From NCBI RefSeq assembly GCF_009915155.1, contig NZ_JAABLM010000017.1:1-45129 (forward strand): 45,129 nucleotides of DNA, given 5' to 3'. Source of the DNA: Flavobacterium ichthyis. Its GTDB lineage: Bacteria > Bacteroidota > Bacteroidia > Flavobacteriales > Flavobacteriaceae. Shown here piece after piece: positions 28,296 to 36,939 of this stretch. Position 1 is the stretch's first letter, and every line of letters starts with the position of its first letter. The notes beneath the pieces are model-generated. The model searched no databases. It worked only from the letters and a program-made list of their open reading frames with translations, and was not told the DNA's origin. A program made the position numbers and the translations under genes.

Positions 28296-30728
28296 TTATT
28301 CGTATTTAAGATATTGTAAAACATTGACTTTGGTAGCATTAAACGCATTTGACAATACCACAAAAAGCGTGGCAATCATCAAAATTAAAAAACCTAATAC
28401 AAACGGTACAACAGAAATTTCAATGCGGTACACAAAATTTTCAAGCCATTTGTTGAGCAAAATATACACCGGAATTACGGCGATGATAAAACCAGTTACG
28501 CAAAACCAAATGTATTGTTTGGAAAGATTTTGCAACAGCGATTTGGTTTCCGCTCCAAGTGTTTTCCGGATGGCGATTTCCTTCATTCGTCTTTGAATTG
28601 AGTACGAAGAAATGGCAAATAAACCGAACAACGCAATCAGAATTACAACGATGTTTAAGAGGGAAAACAAATTGCGTTGGTACACATAATTTTGATAAGA
28701 CCTGGCAAAACTTTTATCGGCAAAATCATATTGAAACGGAAATTCGGGATCTACTTTGGTTTTCCACAAAGTTTCGGTTTTTGCCAAAACTTCTTCGATT
28801 TTTCCCGCTTCTACCTCTAAATAAATGGTATTGGCATTGAGAATCATCCAGGGAATCGTTTTGGGATGAAAAAAGGTCATCGGCGGAATTTCCTCTTGAG
28901 GTCCATTGATGTGAAAATCTTTGACAACACCCACAATTTTCAACATTTTGTCGTTCCAACGAATTTCTTTTCCAATAGGATTTTTTTCCTTCATCAACCT
29001 CACCGCGGTTTCATTGAGTATCACACTTGAAACGGTATCTAACGCAAATTGTGACGAAAAATACCTGCCTTCTTTTATTTTTATTTTCATCATTTCGAGC
29101 ATGCCAAAATCAATCAGCATATTTTTGCTTTGCACAGAATGAACGCCATACTCAAAACTCGAGGAAGCTCCAACATTGTTTCCAAAGGAAAAAGAACCTG
29201 CCGAAACGGTTTTCACACCGTCAATTTGCAACAATTGTTCTTTGGTACTAAAATATTTTTGGGCTACGGTTTTTTCAAAATCAGGGTCAATCAAGTAGTC
29301 ATAATTATTGTTGTACACAATTTGCAAAATTTGCTCACCATTAAAACCCAAATCTTTTTTCATCACAAAATCAATTTGCTGGTACACAATATAAGAACCT
29401 ACCATAAAAAATGTGGCGATGGCAAACTGCAAAACGAGCATGAAGTTTCGGGTGAAAGTACCCTTTTTGCTTCGCGAATAATTTCCTTTTAAAACTTTTA
29501 TCGTTTGAAAATTAGCCACATAAATCGCCGGTAGCATTCCTGCTAAAACAATAACCACCACGAAAATTAATACCAATTGCCCATAAAACTGACTACCTTC
29601 AATCACTAAATTTTTGCCTAAAAAATCATTGTAGTATGGCAAAGTCAATTCTACTAACAATAAAGCAAAAAATATGGCAATACCTGTAATAATCGCCGTT
29701 TCAAATAAAAACTGTGAAACGATGTTGGATTTTGTAGCGCCAAAAATTTTGCGAACGCCAACTTCTTTAGCGCGTTTTACTGCATTTGCGGTAGCAAGAT
29801 TGATGTAATTTACAATCGACAAAATTAAAATCAGCACCGAAATTCCTACCATAATCATCAAAAACTGATAATTTCCGGCGTGTTCCGGCAAGGCTTCCAC
29901 GGAAGAATCTAACCTTAATTGCGACAATGGTTGTAGCTTAATCGAAAATTGATTTTCCTTTCTTTTTTTCCATTCTTCAATCGAAACACCTTCGGCTTTG
30001 GCGCGTTTTACGTCGCGGTTTTCAAAAACAATTTGTGTCATTTTTTGTTCAACTGCTTGTTTTTGCTCCGTATTTTTTAATTTAATCAGCAATCCATAAT
30101 TAAAATTCCCCCAATTATTGACGTCATCGGTAAGGCGTTTTTCCATGTTATTAATTACCACTTGTGGTTTTAACATAGTATTGCCCGGAATTTTGTAAAC
30201 ACCTCTTATCAAGTAATTTTTATCTCTAAAAAGAATTGTTTTACCTAAAGGATTTTTCTCGCCAAAAAAAGCTTTTGCCAAGTCTTCCCGAAGCGCCACA
30301 CTATTTTCGTCTTGCAAAGCCGTTTTCGAATTTCCGTGTGTAAACGGAAACGGAAACATCTCGAAAAAATCTTTTTGAGCCGCAATTACTTTGGCAATAG
30401 TCCTTTTATTACCGCTTTGCAACACATTTTCATCATACCAATTTTCAAAATAGCAATACGACTCAATCTCCGGGAAATTTTTCTCAAAATATGGCACAAA
30501 ACCAGATACGTTCGAAGCCCAAACAAATTCATCAGCAATGGTCGAAACCGAAACGTACACCTTATCTTTATCAGGATTCCAACTCTCGTAGGAATGTTCG
30601 TCATTCCAGTACAAAATGGCAAAAATGATTCCGGCAATCCCAATTCCCAAACCCAAAATATTCAGTATGGCGAAAATCTTGTGATTTTTAAAGTGGTGAA
30701 TAAAAAGCCTTGCCCAATTTTTTATCAT
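28296..30728 (-). CDS. MacB/FtsX-type ABC transporter permease, paralogue 1 of the operon
   Basis: An 810-residue permease with the same duplicated arrangement as the 25010-27424 product: TM1 about 20-42, periplasmic domain, FtsX core (about 290-415; NAVKRAKEVGVRKIFGATK), helix at about 432-455, second periplasmic domain, and second FtsX core (about 685-800; SIQRRMKEIAIRKTLGAETK). It lies 4 bp downstream of the ATPase gene, so translation is probably coupled and this is the closest permease partner. MacB-like pumps do not carry substrate through the membrane but drive periplasmic substrate into TolC; peptides, lipids or siderophores are possible cargo. Confidence 0.94.
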   Translation of the reverse strand: MIKNWARLFIHHFKNHKIFAILNILGLGIGIAGIIFAILYWNDEHSYESWNPDKDKVYVSVSTIADEFVWASNVSGFVPYFEKNFPEIESYCYFENWYDENVLQSGNKRTIAKVIAAQKDFFEMFPFPFTHGNSKTALQDENSVALREDLAKAFFGEKNPLGKTILFRDKNYLIRGVYKIPGNTMLKPQVVINNMEKRLTDDVNNWGNFNYGLLIKLKNTEQKQAVEQKMTQIVFENRDVKRAKAEGVSIEEWKKRKENQFSIKLQPLSQLRLDSSVEALPEHAGNYQFLMIMVGISVLILILSIVNYINLATANAVKRAKEVGVRKIFGATKSNIVSQFLFETAIITGIAIFFALLLVELTLPYYNDFLGKNLVIEGSQFYGQLVLIFVVVIVLAGMLPAIYVANFQTIKVLKGNYSRSKKGTFTRNFMLVLQFAIATFFMVGSYIVYQQIDFVMKKDLGFNGEQILQIVYNNNYDYLIDPDFEKTVAQKYFSTKEQLLQIDGVKTVSAGSFSFGNNVGASSSFEYGVHSVQSKNMLIDFGMLEMMKIKIKEGRYFSSQFALDTVSSVILNETAVRLMKEKNPIGKEIRWNDKMLKIVGVVKDFHINGPQEEIPPMTFFHPKTIPWMILNANTIYLEVEAGKIEEVLAKTETLWKTKVDPEFPFQYDFADKSFARSYQNYVYQRNLFSLLNIVVILIALFGLFAISSYSIQRRMKEIAIRKTLGAETKSLLQNLSKQYIWFCVTGFIIAVIPVYILLNKWLENFVYRIEISVVPFVLGFLILMIATLFVVLSNAFNATKVNVLQYLKYE

Positions 30729-30732
30729 GGTG

Positions 30733-31440
30733 CTATGAATTTGAAATTAACACATCTACATTTCGGCTATTCATTTTTTCCGAAAGAATCATTCCATCTT
30801 TCATAAAAATAGTTTTTTGCGAAAATGAAGCATCGTAATCAGAATGTGTTACCATTAAAATTGTGGCTCCATTGGCGTGCAAATCCGTCAACAATTCCAT
30901 CACATCGTTTCCGTTTTTACTGTCAAGATTTCCAGTAGGTTCATCGGCAAGGATTATTTTTGGGTCGTTAATCAAGGCTCTTGCCACGGCAACACGCTGT
31001 TGTTGACCTCCCGAAAGTTGCTGCGGAAAATGTTTCAACCTGTGTGAAATGGCCAAACGTTCGGCGATGGCTTCTACTTTTTTCTTGCGTTCGCTTGCCG
31101 AAACTTTGTTGTAAATCAGCGGTAATTCGATGTTATCATACACCGAAAGTTCATCGATTAAATTAAAATTTTGAAACACAAAGCCGATATTTTGCTTACG
31201 CAATTTCGATTTTTCTTTCTCGCTTAACTTTGTAGTTTCCTGATTTAAAAGCTGGTAACTTCCGCCATTAGTATCGTCTAAAAGCCCAACGATGTTAAGC
31301 AAAGTTGATTTTCCACAACCCGAAGCTCCCATAATCGTCACAAATTCGCCTTCATTTACCGTAAGCGAAACTTCGTTTAATGCTTTGGTCTCTACTTCTT
31401 CCGCTCTAAAAATTTTGCTTAAATTTTCAATTTTGATCAT
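30733..31440 (-). CDS. ABC transporter ATP-binding protein, MacB/LolD type
   Basis: A 235-residue ATPase. Walker A is GASGCGKST (38-46). The Q-loop is in FVFQNFNLIDELSVYDNIELP, the signature is LSGGQQQRVAVARAL, Walker B is IILADEPTGNLDS, and the H-loop is MVTHSDYD. This matches the MacB/LolD/FtsE-type group that energises mechanotransmitting permeases. It is the only ATPase in the operon and stands directly before permease paralogue 1. Confidence 0.95.
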   Translation of the reverse strand: MIKIENLSKIFRAEEVETKALNEVSLTVNEGEFVTIMGASGCGKSTLLNIVGLLDDTNGGSYQLLNQETTKLSEKEKSKLRKQNIGFVFQNFNLIDELSVYDNIELPLIYNKVSASERKKKVEAIAERLAISHRLKHFPQQLSGGQQQRVAVARALINDPKIILADEPTGNLDSKNGNDVMELLTDLHANGATILMVTHSDYDASFSQKTIFMKDGMILSEKMNSRNVDVLISNS

Positions 31441-31473
31441 GATATTATTCGTTTTTTGATGATTGATTGCTAA

Positions 31474-31917
31474 TTATTGTTCCGTCCATTGGCTAAAATA
31501 CGAGCCTTTTGCGCTTTTGCCAACGAATTTTAGATGATAGGTTTTATTTTTTTCTAAAGAAATAATGACCATGTCTTTTTGGCTTTCGCCAAATTTTTTC
31601 TGGTAAAGATTTCCCTTGGTTTCCACATCTTCCAAAATGACTTCAATTTCGCCTTTTTTCAGTTGGATATTGATGGCAAAATGTGTGTCGATATTTTCCG
31701 TTGGCATTAAAACAGCAAAACTTTCGCCTGAATAATCAAAAAATGACGCTGTAGTGTAAGAATTTCCGTTTTTATTTGCCCAAGATTTATCCGTAACCGT
31801 TTGAGAAAAATGAGTGCCATTACTCTGGAGATGAGCATTTTGATGATCCTTAATTTTTTGTGCCGAAACAGTAAAAAAGGTGAACAACAATGTTGTAATT
31901 GCGATTATTTTTTTCAT
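31474..31917 (-). CDS. Small secreted protein of unknown function in the export operon
   Basis: A 147-residue protein with a signal peptide (MKKIIAITTLLFTFFTVSAQ) and a mature beta-rich domain of about 127 residues without Cys. I do not recognise the family. Its frame starts 1 bp after the stop of the membrane fusion protein gene and ends 33 bp before the ATPase gene, so it is cotranscribed with a complete exporter. A periplasmic accessory or substrate-sensing role is inferred from position only. Confidence 0.8.
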   Translation of the reverse strand: MKKIIAITTLLFTFFTVSAQKIKDHQNAHLQSNGTHFSQTVTDKSWANKNGNSYTTASFFDYSGESFAVLMPTENIDTHFAINIQLKKGEIEVILEDVETKGNLYQKKFGESQKDMVIISLEKNKTYHLKFVGKSAKGSYFSQWTEQ

Positions 31918-31918
31918 T

Positions 31919-33157
31919 TTATTCTAAATTGATTTGTTCTATTTTTTCGTAATCTTTATAGTTTGATGTGATGACTTTTTCACCAGGTTTTAGTCCTTCC
32001 AAAATTTCATAATACAAAGGATTTTCATTCCCGATTTTTATATTTCTGCGTTCGGCAACATTGTCTTTTACCACAAAAATCCATTTCCCTGAAGTGGTTT
32101 CGTAAAAACTACCTTTCGATAAAACGGTGGTTTTTTTCTTCCCGGATAAAATCAGTCGAACGCCAAAACTCAAACCTTGTCTCAAATCGAGATCTTTATT
32201 TTCGAGGAAATTCAGTTCTACTAAAAAACGACCTTCTTTCACTTCCGGAATTACTTTTTGCACTTCCACCTCTACTGATTTTCCTTGATGCTCGATTACA
32301 CCTTTTTGTCCCACCGAAATTTTTTCTAAATAAAACTCATCCACATTGGCGAGTAGTTTATAACCTTTCATTACATCAATTTTTCCGATGCTTTCTCCTG
32401 CCGTATAATTTTTTCCTAACACAGGTTCAAAAGAAGACAAACGCCCGGAAAGAGGTGCAACCACAAGGAAATTTTTTTTGTTACTACGTAAAATTTCCAA
32501 ACTTTTCTGCATAATTCCTTGCGATTGATTGATTTGCGAAATCAAAATTTGGTTGGCTTGTTTTTCCTTTTGAATACTTTGCTGAATGATATTTTTTCGT
32601 TCTTTTTGAAAGCGGAAATTTTCCTTGGTTTTTTCCCACTCATTTTTACTCAAAATTTCCTCTTTAAACAATTTTTCATTTAAATCATACAAATTTTTAG
32701 CATCAGTATAATCGTGTTCAATTGCCACCAAATCTTTCGCTAAATTCAATTCCTGCGTTCGCAAATCGAGTTTTGATTTATTCAAATTGTTGATTTGCTC
32801 AATCATCGCGGTTTCCTGATTCATGTAACTTAATTCGGTATTTGGATTGTAAAGCCTTGCTAAGGGTTGGTCTTTTTGTACAAAATCACCATTCCCTACA
32901 AAAATTTCCTGAATTGACCCGCCTTCAACCACGTTCAACAGCATTGAATTTAACGGTTCCACTTTCGCTTGAAACACAATAAAATCTTCAAAATAATTAT
33001 TTTCCACTGTTTTAATTGAAATTTCTTCGCGTTTTACCGTCAAACTTCTTTTTTTGGTAATCGAGCTAAAAACGAAATAGCCGAAAAGCAAAAAAACTGG
33101 AATGCCAATCAATAAATATTTATTTTTTCTACTTTTACGAGGAACAACTGTGTCCAT
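31919..33157 (-). CDS. HlyD/MacA-type membrane fusion protein
   Basis: A 412-residue protein. The N-terminal membrane anchor is at about 12-31 (KYLLIGIPVFLLFGYFVF). It is followed by a biotinyl-lipoyl-like half (EGGSIQEIFVGNGDFVQKDQ), a long coiled-coil hairpin (about 110-215; NNLNKSKLDLRTQELN.., KERKNIIQQSIQKEKQAN), the second lipoyl half (VVAPLSGRLSSFEPVLGKNY), and beta-barrel plus membrane-proximal domains. It links inner-membrane permeases to the TolC partner. It is the first gene of the operon, and its upstream region has a sigma-54-like element. Confidence 0.94.
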   Translation of the reverse strand: MDTVVPRKSRKNKYLLIGIPVFLLFGYFVFSSITKKRSLTVKREEISIKTVENNYFEDFIVFQAKVEPLNSMLLNVVEGGSIQEIFVGNGDFVQKDQPLARLYNPNTELSYMNQETAMIEQINNLNKSKLDLRTQELNLAKDLVAIEHDYTDAKNLYDLNEKLFKEEILSKNEWEKTKENFRFQKERKNIIQQSIQKEKQANQILISQINQSQGIMQKSLEILRSNKKNFLVVAPLSGRLSSFEPVLGKNYTAGESIGKIDVMKGYKLLANVDEFYLEKISVGQKGVIEHQGKSVEVEVQKVIPEVKEGRFLVELNFLENKDLDLRQGLSFGVRLILSGKKKTTVLSKGSFYETTSGKWIFVVKDNVAERRNIKIGNENPLYYEILEGLKPGEKVITSNYKDYEKIEQINLE

Positions 33158-33180
33158 TTTATAAATCTTTGTAAGAATAA

Positions 33181-33199
33181 TACGAATTTTTGTGCCAAA
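33181..33199 (-). promoter_or_regulatory. Near-consensus sigma-54 (-24/-12) promoter for the export operon
   Basis: On the minus strand the sequence TTTGGCACAAAAATTCGTA has a perfect TGGCAC -24 box. After the correct 10-bp spacing from GG it has CG where GC is expected in the -12 box (TTCG for TTGC). The start of transcription would be near 33170, about 15 nt before the ATG at 33157. No TAnnTTTG element is seen nearby. Confidence 0.5.
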
Positions 33200-33260
33200 G
33201 CTTTAAAAAATTTAATAAACTGATTTATAGCATCTTATGGTTTTTAACAAAAATTACAAC

Positions 33261-33297
33261 TGTCCGAAAATGAACACTTTTTGTCCGAAAGCGAACA
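33261..33297. promoter_or_regulatory. Tandem 16-bp dyads, likely enhancer sites for the adjacent NtrC-type regulator
   Basis: TGTCCGAAAATGAACA (33261-33276) and TGTCCGAAAGCGAACA (33282-33297) match at 14 of 16 positions. Each is an imperfect dyad of the form TGTyC-N6-GAACA. Their starts are exactly 21 bp apart, two helical turns. Relative to the putative sigma-54 start of the leftward operon they lie at about -98 and -119, a usual enhancer distance. Site 2 ends 3 bp before the regulator's own ATG, so autoregulation is also possible. Confidence 0.72.
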
Positions 33298-33300
33298 ATC

Positions 33301-34647
33301 ATGAAAAAGACCAATGCCCACATTTTAATCATTGACGATCAGGAAGATATTCTTTTTGCCTCGAAAATGATTTTGAAAAAACATTTCGAACACATTTTTA
33401 CCCTTAATCATCCGAGAAAAGCGTTAGAAATTTTGTCGGAAAATAAAATTGATGTGGTGTTACTCGACATGAATTACAGAATTGGTTTTGAAGATGGTCG
33501 TGAAGGCATTTATTTACTGAAGGAAATCAAAACTTTTTCGCCTTCGACTGTTGTAATTTTAATGACGGCTTTTGGCAAAGTGGAAACTGCGGTTGAAGGT
33601 TTAAAATCAGGCGCTTTCGATTATATTTTAAAACCTTGGGATAACGAAAAGCTGATAAACGTTGTAAAATCAGCGGTTGAAGCTGCAAGAAAATTGGAGA
33701 AAAAACAAAAAATCCACGCTGAGAATTTTTCGGAAAATCAAATTTTTATTGGCGAATCTTCGAGTATTCAAAAAGCATTTAGTTTAGCAGAAAAAGTGGC
33801 AAAAACTGATGCAAATGTTTTAATTTTAGGCGAAAATGGAACCGGAAAATCAATATTGGCACAATTCATCCACGAAAAATCCAACCGAAAAAAAGCAGCA
33901 TTTGTTCACGTAGATTTGGGTTCGTTGAGTGAAAATTTATTTGAAAGTGAACTCTTTGGTTATGCAAAAGGTGCTTTTACCGATGCCAAAACTGATACCG
34001 CTGGAAGATTTGAAGCTGCCAATAACGGCACCATTTTTTTAGACGAAATAGGAAACGTACCTTTTCATTTGCAATCAAAATTATTACAAGTTATTCAAAA
34101 TAAATCAGTTATAAGATTAGGAGAAACAAAACCACGACCAATAAACGTAAGGATCATTACCGCAACTAACGCTGTCTTAACTGATGAAATTTCGCGAAAA
34201 AATTTCAGAGAAGATTTATTTTACAGGATTAATACCTTGGAAATTAAGTTGCCTTCGCTTGCAGAACGAAAAGAGGATATTTTGCCAATGGCGAAATTTT
34301 TACTACAAAAAATGGTTCAGAAATATGAAAGGACTGAACTAAAATTTGCTGCAGAATGTTTGCCACTAATGCAACAATATCCTTGGAAAGGTAACATTCG
34401 CGAAATGGAAAATAAAATTGAACGCGCCGTAATTTTAGCCGAAAACCAGATTGAAGCTGAAGATTTAGACTTAAAAATAACCCGAGAAGACACAGAAATA
34501 GAAGGTCAATTACTGGCAATGGAAAAAATTGCCATAGAAAAAATATTGCAGAAACACCATTTTAACATCAGCAAATCCGCAGAAGAATTAGGACTTTCTC
34601 GTGCGGCTTTGTACCGCAGAATGGAAAAATTTGACCTTAAAAATTAA
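33301..34647 (+). CDS. Sigma-54-dependent response regulator (NtrC family)
   Basis: A 448-residue protein. The receiver domain (about 6-125) has the acidic pair DD at 12-13, phospho-acceptor Asp56 (VVLLDMNYR) and the T/K positions (MTAFGK, LKPWD). The AAA+ domain (about 145-385) has Walker A GENGTGKS, the sigma-54-contacting loop as GAFTDA (GAFTGA in most members), Walker B FLDEIGN, and the arginine-finger region. The Fis-type helix-turn-helix is at the C-terminus (ISKSAEELGLSRAALYRRME). It drives open-complex formation by sigma-54 polymerase. The kinase gene follows after 2 bp, and the exporter operon is divergent. Confidence 0.95.
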   Translation: MKKTNAHILIIDDQEDILFASKMILKKHFEHIFTLNHPRKALEILSENKIDVVLLDMNYRIGFEDGREGIYLLKEIKTFSPSTVVILMTAFGKVETAVEGLKSGAFDYILKPWDNEKLINVVKSAVEAARKLEKKQKIHAENFSENQIFIGESSSIQKAFSLAEKVAKTDANVLILGENGTGKSILAQFIHEKSNRKKAAFVHVDLGSLSENLFESELFGYAKGAFTDAKTDTAGRFEAANNGTIFLDEIGNVPFHLQSKLLQVIQNKSVIRLGETKPRPINVRIITATNAVLTDEISRKNFREDLFYRINTLEIKLPSLAERKEDILPMAKFLLQKMVQKYERTELKFAAECLPLMQQYPWKGNIREMENKIERAVILAENQIEAEDLDLKITREDTEIEGQLLAMEKIAIEKILQKHHFNISKSAEELGLSRAALYRRMEKFDLKN

Positions 34648-34649
34648 TC

Positions 34650-35975
34650 ATGAAACTGAGTATTTATCAAAATATTTTTTTGCAAATTGTAGCCGTTCTC
34701 GCTGCTATTTCCATTTCTGGAATTGCATTTTTCAATAACTTAATTTATACGGCTTTATTTTTTGCGTTACTCACAATTTTATTGCTAATTGCTTTATTTT
34801 CAAAAATTAACAATACATTTTATTTCTACGAAAAAACCATTAATGCCATTTTAAACAATGATTTCACGGCAGATTTCAATCAAAAATCACAGTCCGGAAA
34901 TTATCGGTTATTGTTCACACTTTACAATCGATTAAAAGAAAAACAGCACGACCAGGTGTCGCGCGATCTCATTTACCGTTCCATTTTAAACAACATTGAA
35001 ACCGGAGTTTTGATTCTTCAAAAAGACCAAGACGATTGGAAAGTATTTTTGATGAACGATTATTTTTCGGAGCATTTTCAAGTGCCAAAAGTATCGCGCT
35101 GGCATTATTTGCAGAAACAATTTCCAGCTTTTTGCGAAAAAATTGAAGGCTTAGATTTTGGCGAAATAAAAACCACGGTTCAGATAAAGTTTGACCATCA
35201 AGAAGCCCAAAACTATATGTTACAGGCCTCAACAACCACGGCTTATCAAAAAGAATACTACGTGATCATGGTAGATTCGATTCAAAAGGTAATTGAGAAA
35301 AAAGAAAAAGAAGCTTGGGTAAATTTAATGAAAGTAATTTCGCACGAATTATTAAATTCTATCACGCCAATTCGTTCGCTTACGCAAAATTTACACGAGT
35401 TAGTTCAACAGGAAAATTTACAACCAGACGACCTGAGTGACATTCGAGAAAGCGTAGAAACCATCATCAAGCGAAGCAATCATTTACAAAATTTTGTAGA
35501 AAGTTACCGAAAACTGGCGATGTTGCCCAACCCCGAAAAAAAACGAATTGAGATGAATTCCCTCATCAATTCTTCGTTGAAATTAATGGAAACTTCGTTT
35601 GCCGCAGAACATATTGTGGTAGAAAACAAACTTGATTTTAAACTGTATATTTTTGCGGACGAAACCCAGATGGAGCAAGTATTTATCAATCTTTTTACCA
35701 ATAGTATTTATGCTTTGCAAGGCAGTGAAAACAAAAAAATTGTGGTAAATGCTGAACTTAAAAACAATCGGGTTTTGATTTCGATTACGGATTTTGGAAA
35801 CGGAATTGAAAAAGAAATACAGGATAAAATTTTTCTTCCGTTTTTTACCACCCGAAAAGATGGCGCGGGAATTGGGCTTACTTTATCTAAAAATATTGTG
35901 GAAGCTCACGGCGGTTATCTTCAATGTAAATTTGAAGAAGGGAAAACGGTTTTTACTATTTCATTACTTCACTAA
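34650..35975 (+). CDS. Membrane sensor histidine kinase, partner of the NtrC-type regulator
   Basis: A 441-residue protein: two N-terminal membrane helices (about 9-29 and 31-50) separated by a very short loop, then a PAS-like cytoplasmic region (about 100-215), a coiled-coil (EKKEKEAWVNLMK), the H-box KVISHELLNSITPIRSL, and the HATPase domain with N-box VFINLFTNSIYAL, G1 DFGNGI and G2 GAGIGLTLSK. With almost no periplasmic domain the signal is probably sensed in the membrane or cytoplasm. Its end overlaps the convergent alkyltransferase-like gene by 12 bp. Confidence 0.94.
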   Translation: MKLSIYQNIFLQIVAVLAAISISGIAFFNNLIYTALFFALLTILLLIALFSKINNTFYFYEKTINAILNNDFTADFNQKSQSGNYRLLFTLYNRLKEKQHDQVSRDLIYRSILNNIETGVLILQKDQDDWKVFLMNDYFSEHFQVPKVSRWHYLQKQFPAFCEKIEGLDFGEIKTTVQIKFDHQEAQNYMLQASTTTAYQKEYYVIMVDSIQKVIEKKEKEAWVNLMKVISHELLNSITPIRSLTQNLHELVQQENLQPDDLSDIRESVETIIKRSNHLQNFVESYRKLAMLPNPEKKRIEMNSLINSSLKLMETSFAAEHIVVENKLDFKLYIFADETQMEQVFINLFTNSIYALQGSENKKIVVNAELKNNRVLISITDFGNGIEKEIQDKIFLPFFTTRKDGAGIGLTLSKNIVEAHGGYLQCKFEEGKTVFTISLLH

Positions 35976-36299
35976 AGGCAAGTATTTCGATGGATCCCAA
36001 AAAATTTCGGCGAAATTTACAATCTGATTATTTTGCACCAAAATCCCTTCGTTTTCCAGCAGTTGTTGCATTAAATTGGTGCCGTCAAAGTGATGTTTGC
36101 CAGATAACATTCCGTTTCGATTGACCACACGATGTGCCGGAATTTCAGTTTTTTTCGAAGCATTCATGGCCCAACCTACCATTCTGGCAGAACCTCGAGA
36201 ACCTAAATAGTTGGCAATGGCGCCGTAACTCGTGGCTCTTCCGAAGGGAATTTGCACCACAACTTCGTACACGCGCTCGAAAAAATTTTCTTCTTTCAT
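35964..36299 (-). CDS. Alkyltransferase-like protein (ATL; MGMT-like without the acceptor Cys)
   Basis: A 111-residue protein from the ATG at 36299; an in-frame TTG two codons upstream is less likely. It corresponds to the MGMT C-terminal DNA-binding domain: VYEVVVQIPFGRATSYGAIA, then GSARMVGWAMN, then PAHRVVNRNG. In MGMT the last motif is PCHRV with the alkyl-accepting Cys; here Ala55 replaces it, so the protein cannot repair by itself. ATL proteins bind O6-alkylguanine, kink the DNA and hand the lesion to nucleotide excision repair. It is the last gene of a trmB-lysE-like-atl cluster. Confidence 0.92.
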   Translation of the reverse strand: MKEENFFERVYEVVVQIPFGRATSYGAIANYLGSRGSARMVGWAMNASKKTEIPAHRVVNRNGMLSGKHHFDGTNLMQQLLENEGILVQNNQIVNFAEIFWDPSKYLPLVK

Positions 36300-36308
36300 C
36301 AGCAAAAG

Positions 36309-36938
36309 TTAATTGCGGAAAATTTTAATCAAATTGACTAAAGCTACAATTCCCGTAATCGTTCCTAAAAAATAATTGAGGTTTCGCATCATCCATTCGG
36401 TTTTATGTTCAATTTTTTTGAAGAAAATAATATAAAGGTAAAAAACCGCAAATGATCCCACGGTTACTCCTATTACGAATAAAAAATTGTTCAATGGAGC
36501 AAAAATAATATGCTTGTTATTCGCCAAACTCACACTGACAAACACAAAATATGGAATTGGGAAAAAGTTTAAAGCCGAGAGCAACATTCCTAAGAAAAAT
36601 CGTCCCACTTTAGTACGAACCTTCGGCTCTTCTTCGCTTTTAAGTTTTGGTTTTTTGGCGATGAAAAAAAAGTAAATCGTCAATAAAGAAAATAAAACAA
36701 GCCCAATTTCTTGCAACATCATAATTAAATCGGGCTTGCTGTTGATGAGTTTTGCAAATGCAACCGCAATGTAAGCCTGAATAAAAATAATTACCAAAGC
36801 TCCAGCGGTAAAAACCAAAGCCCGAGTTTTCCCATCCCGAACACTGGTTTTCGCAGCCGTCATGTTGATCAGGCCGGGAAGTGCAATTCCGATACTGGAG
36901 AACAAAACACCCCACAAAAAAGCCATCACAAACACCAT
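36309..36938 (-). CDS. LysE/RhtB-family membrane exporter
   Basis: A 209-residue protein with six predicted membrane helices (about 1-22, 41-62, 68-92, 112-138, 145-172 and 190-206). It has the GIALPGLINMTAAK start typical of the LysE family and a cytoplasmic loop rich in Lys/Glu (KKPKLKSEEEPKVRTKVG). Family members export amino acids or related metabolites; the substrate cannot be told from sequence. It begins 1 bp after the trmB stop and is followed after 9 bp by the atl gene. Confidence 0.85.
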   Translation of the reverse strand: MVFVMAFLWGVLFSSIGIALPGLINMTAAKTSVRDGKTRALVFTAGALVIIFIQAYIAVAFAKLINSKPDLIMMLQEIGLVLFSLLTIYFFFIAKKPKLKSEEEPKVRTKVGRFFLGMLLSALNFFPIPYFVFVSVSLANNKHIIFAPLNNFLFVIGVTVGSFAVFYLYIIFFKKIEHKTEWMMRNLNYFLGTITGIVALVNLIKIFRN

Positions 36939-36939
36939 A

